Assembly: GCA_009760885.1 (NCBI GenBank)
Contig: CM019701.1
Coordinates: 19,265,130 to 19,329,129 of the forward strand
Reading direction: 5' to 3'
Source of the DNA: Achatina immaculata
Lineage: Eukaryota > Mollusca > Gastropoda > Stylommatophora > Achatinidae
Length of the DNA stretch: 64,000 bases
A model generated the notes under the pieces. That model ran no database searches, was not told the DNA's origin, and saw only the letters and a list, made by a program, of their open reading frames with translations. A program made the translations under genes and the position numbers. Within the stretch, counting starts at the first letter, position 1. Every line of letters starts with the position of its first letter. This document shows, piece after piece, positions 55,988 to 64,000 of this stretch.

Positions 55988-56592
55988 CAGAACTGAAACA
56001 AGTTGATAGATTCAAGTACTTAGGAACGATTACAGCAGCTGATAGGAAATGTCACAAGGAAATAAAAAGCAGACGTGCTCAGACCAAGTCAGCATTCCAG
56101 AAAATGAGAAACATCTTGTGCAACAGATCCATGTCACTGGAAACAAGATTCCGAGTACTTAAATGTTACATCGAGCCAATTTTGTTTCATGAATGTGAAG
56201 CATGGTCCACGAATAAGAGAGTACAGCGAGAAATTGAGGCCATGGAAGGATGTTCATAAGAAGGATGTTGAAGGTACCATTGACAGCTAAGAAAATAACG
56301 AAGAATCTTAAGAAAGGTTGGAGTTAAAAAGGCAAATTACAGCAAAGATCAGAGGCAGACAAGCGAGATTTGTAGGACATTTTCTGAGAAGAGGAAAATT
56401 GGAACACATTGTGCCAAGTGGAAAAATTGAGAGAAGAAGAGACAGAGGAAGACAGAGAGAGAAATTACTGGATGGGCTATCAGTGTGTCTAGGATGAAAG
56501 TCACCGGCGGATCTCATAATCAAGTCTAAAGACAAGGAATTGTGGAGAGCAATGATCACTTACGCCACACTGCACGGCACTTGAGTGATCGA
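55988..56592 (+). mobile_element. LINE-C-related element inserted in LINE-A
   Basis: Starts LKQVDRFKYLGTITAADRKC, then KSAFQKMRNILCNRSMSLET, LKCYIEPILFHECEAW, followed by broken frames (one stop after EAMEGCS) to LWRAMITYATLHGT and stop. It aligns in order with the C-terminal half of LINE-C at 19880-20500 but is clearly diverged. TTAATGTGTCC is duplicated exactly at both sides (55977-55987 and 56593-56603). Confidence 0.9.
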
Positions 56593-56662
56593 TTAATGTG
56601 TCCAAAATATTAAAGATTTCTCTATTTAATCTTCTTTACTACCTAACCGTATTCAATATTAA
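56593..56662 (-). mobile_element. LINE-A, segment 2 of the split copy
   Basis: Resumes at TTAATGTGTCCAAAATATT and stops at TTCAATATTAA (56652-56662), where the Penelope-like element begins. Confidence 0.88.
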
Positions 56663-57175
56663 AATGTATAAACTAGGAAAAAAAGTAGGAACAGCTTTAT
56701 TATTTAACGATAGCACACTTGTGACGTTTCAGCGCGAGCCTTTGTCAAACAAAAACAAACAGGACGAAGAATCAGTGAGAGGAGACAAAGTACAGATTCA
56801 CATTAACAGGATGTTAATAATATAATAAAAAATTTTTAAAATAAAAAAGGCAAATGACTTAGCTTCCGGAATAGCACATAACAAAATCGCTTGTATGTCC
56901 TCGATAGGACCACAAACAGTAACCAATGGTTACGATGTAAACAGAGTCGTTCGTTCTGAAAAGGTGCAAAATTGTGCATGGTTGAGTGTAGAAAATGTTA
57001 AGAGACAAGGATGGGCACAGAAGGAGCAGAGAATTAATCCAAGAGCAGGGATGACCGGAGAGCCGCTATCCATGGCCGGTTCTCTTAAGGGAGTGAAAGG
57101 CGACGACGACGACGACAATGATGATGATGATGATGATGATAATGATGATGATGATGATGATGATGATTGCACCTG
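56663..57175 (-). repeat. Left inverted arm of Penelope-like element
   Basis: Reverse-complement match to 57741-58230. From the middle outward: GAT repeats, an RTE-like 3' end (words SRDDRRAAIHGRFS in one frame), a segment with ACCAATGGTTACGATGTAAA, and the outer segment GTTTGACAAAGGCTCGCGCT (minus strand, about 56730-56750). The 270 bases at 56895-57110 and its partner encode the same open peptide (start MSSIGPQTVTNGYD). Confidence 0.9.
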
Positions 57176-57739
57176 AATGTTATCTGCCTTGTAGTTTGGG
57201 AAACGAAAACGATCACCTATGCTAAAACTATCCTTATTCTCCATTCACATGCGAATCCCGGAATGTAATATATGTCATCGTATGCAACAGATGCAGGATA
57301 ATTTATATAGGTGAAACTGGCTTTAGACTAGGGGACCGCATACAGAAACATCTGTACGATATCACCCAGCATGTTTCGAAACCAGTCCCTAATCATTTCA
57401 ATGGCCCTAACCAAAGAGGCAAATCTGATTTTCTGGTAACAGCCATCAAACGGTGTCACGCAGATGACAGAAGCCGCCTAGCGCTTGAGAAATGCTACAT
57501 TCAGGACTTTGGGACACTGGAACCACATGGTTTGAAACTCGTTATTCAGCTACACATAATCGTCCACAATCTTACTCATTCTCACTTGCTGTACATAGTA
57601 TAGTACCCTCACGTATCGTCACATTACTATTCCTCTACCACAACCATAATCATTCATTTCACTTTCTCCTAAATAGATTGCCATCCCTTCCCTATCATCA
57701 TCTACTATCAAAGATCACAAATCCCTATCCATTCACTGC

Positions 57740-57740
<1 letters not shown>
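57176..57740 (+). mobile_element. Penelope-like element, GIY-YIG endonuclease domain
   Basis: The frame from about 57214 reads PFTCESRNVIYVIVCNRC, IIYIGETGFRLGDRIQKH, a KPVPNHFN block, DFLVTAIKRC and EKCYIQDFGTLEPHGL. These are the GIY-YIG core (here VIYVI...IYIG), the conserved Arg/His region, the late Glu (EKCYI) and the typical GTLxPxGL end of EN-bearing Penelope-like ORFs. A one-base shift near 57535 moves the last codons to TRYSATHNRPQS. A stop at about 57223 and the lack of any RT upstream show extreme 5' truncation. About 100 catalytic-domain residues survive. Confidence 0.88.
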
Positions 57741-57773
<33 letters not shown>

Positions 57774-58230
57774 GCCTTTCACTCCTTTAAGAGAACCAGC
57801 CATGGATAGCGGCTCTCCGGTCATCCCTGCTCTTGGATTAATTCTCTGCTCCTTCTGTGCCCATCCTTGTCTCTTAACATTTTCTACACTCAACCATGCA
57901 CAATTTTGCACCTTTTCAGAACGAACGACTCTGTTTACATCGTAACCATTGGTTACTGTTTGTGGTCCTATCGAGGACATACAAGCGATTTTGGTTATTT
58001 GCTATTCCAGAAGTTGAGATCAGTTATTTGCCATTTATTTTAAATTTTAAAATGTTTTTTTATTGTTTTGTTAACATCAAATTAATGTGAATCTGTACTT
58101 TGTCTCCTCTCACTGATTCTTCGTCCTGTTTGTTTTTGTTTGACAAAGGCTTGCGACGAAACGTTACAAGTGTGCTATCGTTAAATAATAAAGCTGTTCC
58201 TACTTTTTTCCTAGTTCATACATGTTGGTA
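57741..58230 (+). repeat. Right inverted arm of Penelope-like element
   Basis: Begins with ATC repeats (57741-57772) and ends TTTTTTCCTAGTTCATACAT. It contains GTTTGACAAAGGCTTGCGAC GAAACG at about 58139-58162 and AATAATAAAGCTGTTCC after it. About 55 further bases (58231-58286) belong to the insert before the target duplication. Confidence 0.88.
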
Positions 58231-58286
58231 TCACAGTTTTACTGCAGTGCTTTGTGTATAGTTGTATGATTATACACTAATTATTC

Positions 58287-58650
58287 TTCAATATTAAGTT
58301 CTTGTAGTATGGATATATTTGTTCTTTTTTCTGTATATGATAGAAGAACTCTTCTGTAGCATTTACATTCAAAGGCATTTATGTGTTTCTCAGCTGTTTT
58401 GTTAAGTGTCCAGGTCTCAAGGGCATATTTTGCGATGGGAAAGATGCATGCTCTTAAAAATCTTATTTTTGCAGTTCTGTCTGTTCCTCTCCACAGCTTC
58501 TTTAGTTCTTTTCGTTTTTTTAAAGAGCGATAGATGTCCTCCTTTTTATTTCCCTCATTGATCTTCATTATTAATTAGTAATGATCCAAGATATTCAAAG
58601 CTCTCTATATATTTTCCAATTTTTTTTCATTGAGATATATATTTCAGCTG
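58287..58650 (-). mobile_element. LINE-A, segment 3 of the split copy
   Basis: Resumes at TTCAATATTAAG. The minus strand reads TNISILQELNIEE, FLRACIFPIAKYALETWTLN, RTDRTAKIRF-type words and an ESFEYLG-like end with frameshifts. Joined to the segments at 55793 and 56593, it is colinear with LINE-A at 9382-10045. Confidence 0.9.
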
Positions 58651-58890
58651 CTTTATTTAGTCGAAAGTAAGGTATCATAATAAGGTACTAATGGGATTAT
58701 AAGTATCGCATATACCAAGGATATGGATTATATTTCCAAAGAACTACTCTGAAATACGTGTAACATGTCATGTATACCACATCGTGTTATAAAGTGAGTA
58801 AACCTTTTATTACAAATCCTCCTAATGACACTATCTGGTTAAAAACAAATCAACATGATAATGCTGTACTCCATTTTAGGTCTCAAACTT

Positions 58891-58926
<36 letters not shown>

Positions 58927-59584
58927 TCTATTTCTCTCTTTTCTCGCTCTCCCTCTCCCAACTTTCACATTACTTTACGCCTTAATGAAGGCGCAGACTG
59001 TAAATAATTTTAAATTGAATTCTATTTCTGCAGACCAGAGTGATTGATATTCATTAAAGTCTGACTAATGCAAGAATAACTTCTGTTGTATATGTGTTAT
59101 TACTCCCCCCTCCCACACACACAGCGCATGGATAAGAGTGGAAAGTAACAGCTTTGTTATTTCAGTTTTTGTTATTTCAGTTTTGTTATTTCCATTGAAT
59201 TATCTGCGTTATTCAGTGTTCAATATTACGTTCTCTGTATCATCACGAACGAGATACTCCCATAATCGGTCCTACTCCCACAATCGATCCTACTCCCATA
59301 ATCGGTCCACCCCCTGTGCCAGTGGATATCGCACAAAATGTTCATCGAAGGTCACTCGCATCGGTGAGGAGGCCATTTTTTTGGAACTACAAAAAGTCCA
59401 CATGCGAAACTAGTCAGCGTCGCTCTCAGCACGAACTTCTTCACGGAGGAGCTACGTCGAACCAGGACACACAGAAGACCACCATAGTTCACCACTGACC
59501 GGGTAGACATGAAGAAGAATCATCAGTGCAATCCATACAAGGTTTGTTACATGGATATTATATCTGTACTGCCGTCGAATGTCT
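58651..59584. other. No gene recognised; short repeats
   Basis: TC tracts at 58888-58945, and three 18-base units of TACTCCCATAATCGGTCC at 59255-59308 (with one CACAATCGA variant). Frames around 59138-59498 are open for 60-90 codons but show no domain. Confidence 0.45.
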
Positions 59585-60304
<720 letters not shown>

Positions 60305-60305
60305 C

Positions 60306-61934
60306 CTAATTGCGACCTGAGCGTGTTGAAAACTTTCAGCGACAGTAAATGTCTAAAGATAAAACAAATTAATATTCTTTTCCTCACAGTCGGTGAGGTT
60401 TATAACTACATCCGGTCCTTAAAGAACACTAACTCAGCAGGATGTGATGACATTAGTAACAAGATACTACGCTACGCTGCACCAGTTATCACAAACATAC
60501 TTATACAACTTGTGTATTGACAAAAAATATTTCCCTGACGCTTCTAAACTCGCCAAAGTTTTTCCTCTTTTTAAATATGGACAGACTAGTGACCTCTCAA
60601 ACTATAGACCCATATCCATTCTGTCATCACTATCTAAACCTCTTGAAAAGCATATACAAAAGTTAACACTGCTCCACATGCAAGAAAACAATCTACTAAT
60701 AGACAGTCAGTCAGGTTTTAGACCAAATTACTCCTGCCACACAGCATTAACTAAAATGACAGAAAGCTGGCTGTCTAATATAAATGATGACAAATTGTGT
60801 GGTGCTGTCTTTGTTGATTTCAAGAAAGCCTTCGATATGATTGATTATGAAATTCTTGCAAAAAAGCTGGAAGGCTATAGATTACACCCTGACCTAACAA
60901 AATTTATTACATCTTTTCTCTCAGGTAGAAAACAAGTAGTTTGCTTTAGAAACAAAATATCTGGCTCGTCTGTGGTTGATACCGGTATTCCTCAAGACTC
61001 CATTCTTGGTCCTCTTCTCTTTGCTATCTGTATAAAAGACCTACCACTACATTTAAAGCACTCTTCATGTGATCTTTTCGCTGACGACTGTACTGTTTAC
61101 AATAGTGACTATGACATCAATAAACTACAGACAACGCTCCAAAATGATATAAACAGTTTGATTAAATGGAGTAATAAAAATGGTATGTTGATAAACACCA
61201 ACAAAACAAAATCCATGCTCATCACTACAAGACAGAAACTGCAGAATGCAACAAAAGCTTCACTACAGCTTTGTGCTGGGACTAAGGCAATAGAAAATGT
61301 TCATGAACATAAAACCCTAGGACTCATCATTGATCAGCATTTAACTTGGAATTCTCACGTACATAACCTAACAAATTTGATTGCACAGAGAGTTTACCAA
61401 TTAGCCCAAATTAAACACTTTATCAACAAAGACATACAAAAAATATACTACATATCACCCATACAAACACACTTAGATTACTGTTCTACAATCTGGGATG
61501 GATGCTCAGTCTCAAACACAAAAAGGCTCCACTCACTTCACAAGCGAGCATTAAATCTTATTTGTGACAAATACCCAGTACAGACTGTAGATCAACACAA
61601 ACAATTCAAAATTCTACCCCTCAAAAATAGAATCATTTTTAACAAAGTTAAGTTTGTTCACAGAATTCTGTCGCACAATGCTCCGCCTTACTTGTGGTCA
61701 CTGTTTACGTATAACACTAAACATAGCCAGCATTAAAAAAACTGTCTTCTTCCTAAACCCATGATTGATCTGTACAAGAAAAGCCTTGCATACTCTGCAG
61801 TACAGCTCTGGAACACCCTCCCCTACAATTTAAAATTCATTGGTAATACTTCATCCTTTAACTCAAATCTGTTTCATTATTTACTTGCTTGTAATTATAT
61901 GCCTCAAAATAACGAGCACTCTCTCAACACATAG
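60306..61934 (+). CDS. LINE-H reverse transcriptase (Jockey/CR1 type), two lesions
   Basis: This is the RT domain and C-terminus of a non-LTR retrotransposon. Starting in the 5' remnant SVLKTFSD...VGEVYNYIRSLKNTNSAGCD, it shifts frame near 60505 and then stays open to 61736: SNYRPISILSSLSKPLEKHI (RT block 1), SQSGFRPNYSCHTAL (block 2), GAVFVDFKKAFDMIDYEIL (block 3, first catalytic Asp), TGIPQDSILGPLLF (block 4; the usual QGS is QDS), DLFADDCTVY (FADD catalytic pair), and KTLGLIIDQHLTWNSHV (block 7). The C-terminal region includes QTHLDYCSTIWDG. TAA at 61734 interrupts, then the same frame continues with LWNTLPYNLKFIGNTSSFNS to TAG at 61932. Endonuclease and ORF1 are missing, cut at the TCTG array. 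With only two lesions, it is the youngest-looking coding sequence among the mobile elements. It does not need a host partner beyond the retrotransposition machinery. Confidence 0.93.
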
Positions 61935-62336
61935 CTCGTCAACCATCAAGTACTTCAGTGACATAGTTAGAAAAGCAACTTGTTAGATATTGTTAGAAAT
62001 TATTTTAATGGTTGTTAAAAAAAAACATATGTTAGAAGATCTGTATTTACAATGTATTTTTATTTATGTATATGTCTGCGTGTGTATGTGTGCGTGAGTG
62101 CTATTTTATTAGGTTAATTACTTCTTCTCTTTTACTTTGAATGTAGTAGTTAAATCTTACACTCTTTTGATATGTTTTTCCTAATTTAATTTGTATATTT
62201 GTACTAAATCAAGTGTGTGGGAAGAATGAAAGATGGAGTGATGAAGGGCAGAATGTAAGACGGGCCTGCGTGCCCAATTCTTTACCCTTTAAAAATAAAG
62301 ATTATTCATTCATTCATTCATTCTATCTATCTGTGC

Positions 62337-62380
<44 letters not shown>

Positions 62381-62385
62381 GCATT

Positions 62386-62423
<38 letters not shown>

Positions 62424-62425
62424 AT
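61935..62425 (+). mobile_element. LINE-H 3' UTR and compound microsatellite tail
   Basis: The UTR ends GGGCAGAATGTAAGACGGGC, CTGCGTGCCCAATTC and AAAAATAAAG, then ATTC (62302-62325), ATCT (62330-62380) and GTCT (62387-62422) tracts. The same UTR end occurs at 38220, 47325 and 59600 with different simple tails. Confidence 0.88.
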
Positions 62426-62930
62426 ATTCAAAAGTGCGGTACCTGTAATGATAAAATCAATCTATCTTCTACCGAAGGCCAGACAGTGCCGTAGCTAAAG
62501 CAGTCATGTCTTCCAGATAATTCAGAAATGAACTCCACAAACGCCGGGCAAAAGCGTGAACTCTGCAGCCATTAAAAAATGTGTTTGACGACAAACAGAA
62601 GAGCAGACGACACTAAATCCGCGCACTGAATTCTGGGTCTGTTTAATTCAACACAGCACGTGCCGAGGTTGTGGACTCGGGCCATGGCGTGCTCTGGGAG
62701 ATCGATAACTTGTCTTCCTGATTATAATTTGTAAAGTTAAAAGAAGAAGAAGAAAAATATTGAAATACTCAGGAAAGGATGTTCTTTGTATGCGTGGCTG
62801 GCAAAGTCAGGGGCCAGGGTAATGCGACGATTGAAATTAGGCCACTGGCGTTGTTGCTATTCTCTTTTCAATGTCATCTTTTGTTACGTCTTCATTGAGA
62901 CGTAACATTCGCGTAAAAAATCATTTCTAG
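62426..62930. other. No gene recognised
   Basis: No domain or tandem repeat. A weak SINE-like GTTGTGGACTCGGGCC lies near 62662. Confidence 0.4.
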
Positions 62931-63147
62931 CTGTTACGGTGATCCTTGTTTCTGTTTAACAGTGATCGTTGTTTCTGTTTAACAGTGATCCTTGTTTCTG
63001 TTTAACAGTGATCGTTGTTTCTGTTTAACAGTGATCCTTGTTTCTGTTTAACAGTGATCGTTGTTTCTGTTTAACAGTGATCCTTGTTTCTGTTTAACAG
63101 TGATCCTTGTTTCTGTTTAACAGTGATCGTTGTTTCTGTTTAACATT
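62931..63147. repeat. 23-bp minisatellite, core GATCCTTGTTTCTGTTTAAC
   Basis: About nine units alternating GATCCTTG and GATCGTTG. Confidence 0.95.
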
Positions 63148-63159
63148 ACTTTTGTTCTT

Positions 63160-63187
63160 CGCTGGCATCGTGGCTTGTATATACTAG
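63160..63187. repeat. Orphan unit of the 54-55-kb minisatellite
   Basis: GCATCGTGGCTTGTATATAC matches the core of the arrays at 54165-55440, eight kb away, as a single unit. Confidence 0.7.
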
Positions 63188-63219
63188 TTTTCTTTGTGGA
63201 AATGATGATTCTGGAGAAA

Positions 63220-63612
63220 AAGAAAGAATAGATAAGGGGCAAGGGGACGGGAGGGAGAGACAGAGAGAGGCAGAGTGAGGGGGAGATGTGATAGATGCCG
63301 AGAGGGAGAGAAAGAATGGAGACAAGGGAGAGAGAGGAGGAGAGATATGGAAAGAGAGAGAAGGGGAGAGAGAGGGTAGAAAGGGAGAGAAGGGAGAGAA
63401 AGCAGGAAAGAGAGAGAAGGGGAGAGGGAGTTGGAAAGAGAGAGAATGGGAGAGAGAGGGAAAGAGAGAGAAAAGGAGGGACAGAAACAGACATAAATAA
63501 ACTGGCAGACACAGACACGGAGAGCAGAAAGATAAAGACTAGGCAGCCATGGTGACAAGACTGAGAGGCAGGCAGAGAGAAAGAGATATAAGAGAAATAA
63601 ATCAGATAACCA

Positions 63613-63643
<31 letters not shown>

Positions 63644-63895
63644 AGAAAATAAAATTGACAGGCGAGTAGAAAGAGAAAGATAGAAAAACAAATAGAAAAA
63701 GAGAGAGAGGGAGATAGAAACAAATAGAAAGAGAGAGGGAGATAGAAACAAACAGAAAGAGAGAGGGAGATAGAAACAAACAGAAAGAGAGAGGGAGATA
63801 GAAACAAACAGAAAGAGAGAGGGAGATAGAAACAAACAGAAAGAGAGAGGGAGATAGAAACAAACAGAAAGAGAGAGAGAGAAAGTCTTTTTTAA
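63220..63895. repeat. GA-rich tract with a 28-bp sub-array
   Basis: Irregular GA-rich sequence, then at about 63690-63880 seven units of GAGAGGGAGATAGAAACAAA plus CAGAAAGA. ORFs of 200 or more codons on the minus strand are by-products. The last 105 bases of the window show nothing. Confidence 0.94.
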
Positions 63896-64000
63896 TAAAA
63901 TCAGCATCAGTTTTCTGCACAGCGCATTCTAAAGCAAAGAGACGGCAGGAGAGGACATAAAGTTTAAATTGAGCGGGTCTAGAGGTTTATAAACAGCAAA

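Noticed and set aside
59138..59413. 91-codon ORF with a hydrophobic start and YSHNRS triplicate
   Set aside because: The triplicate is an 18-base tandem repeat; no other evidence of coding.
63117..63920. 267-codon minus ORF, serine/leucine-rich
   Set aside because: GA-rich low-complexity tract; no domain.

Overview
The window reads as intergenic and intronic DNA from an invertebrate animal genome, most likely a mollusc and plausibly a gastropod. The evidence is spliced exons with canonical GT/AG junctions, many 5'-truncated RTE-type and Jockey/CR1-type LINEs, tRNA-derived SINEs, a Penelope-like element, a TTAA-flanked MITE, and an extreme density of mini- and microsatellites. The species cannot be told from the sequence. 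No bacterial-type gene, operon, rRNA, CRISPR array or free-standing tRNA gene was seen.

The only host gene I can assemble is on the + strand at 10898-15061: four coding exons, all joined in phase 1, giving a 227-residue secreted protein. It has a signal peptide, two gap-free homologous cysteine-bearing domains (each exactly one 216-base exon), and a third diverged C-terminal copy. The cysteine and GC-x-A-x-F pattern resembles the DUF3011-type fold family, whose function is unknown. Decayed paralogous exons lie at 26609-26716 (signal-exon-like, shifted frame) and 28321-28513 (domain exon with two in-frame stops). A possible further terminal exon is at 25950-26063. The locus therefore looks like a small tandem family with one intact member.

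Most of the rest is mobile DNA. LINE labels A to K are mine. LINE-A (ends in a GHANE-type C-terminus plus an ATTC/GAAT tail) and LINE-B (ends in RALCDV plus a TA-rich tail) are the commonest. LINE-C (ATC/GAT tail), LINE-D (GA tail), LINE-E and others occur in one to three copies. A Jockey/CR1-type element (LINE-H, 60306-62325) is the best preserved: its RT has one frameshift and one nonsense codon. At 55793-58650 a LINE-A copy is split first by a LINE-C-like element and then by a Penelope-like element. Each insert is bounded by a perfect 11-base target-site duplication. At 24400-25645 an RNase H domain is split by other LINE pieces.

Tandem repeats fill much of the space between elements. At least three minisatellites (6985-7515, 29275-29490, 49605-49955) are expansions of a short segment inside a recognisable transposable element. 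Large arrays include AGT trinucleotides at 17975-21912 (invaded by LINEs), a 12-base purine-rich array at 38398-40105, an AGTC/AGTT array at 50500-51125 and a TCTG array at 59659-60304. Long ORFs inside these arrays are by-products of repeat length and composition, not genes. Boundaries of repeats and elements are by eye and may be off by tens of bases.
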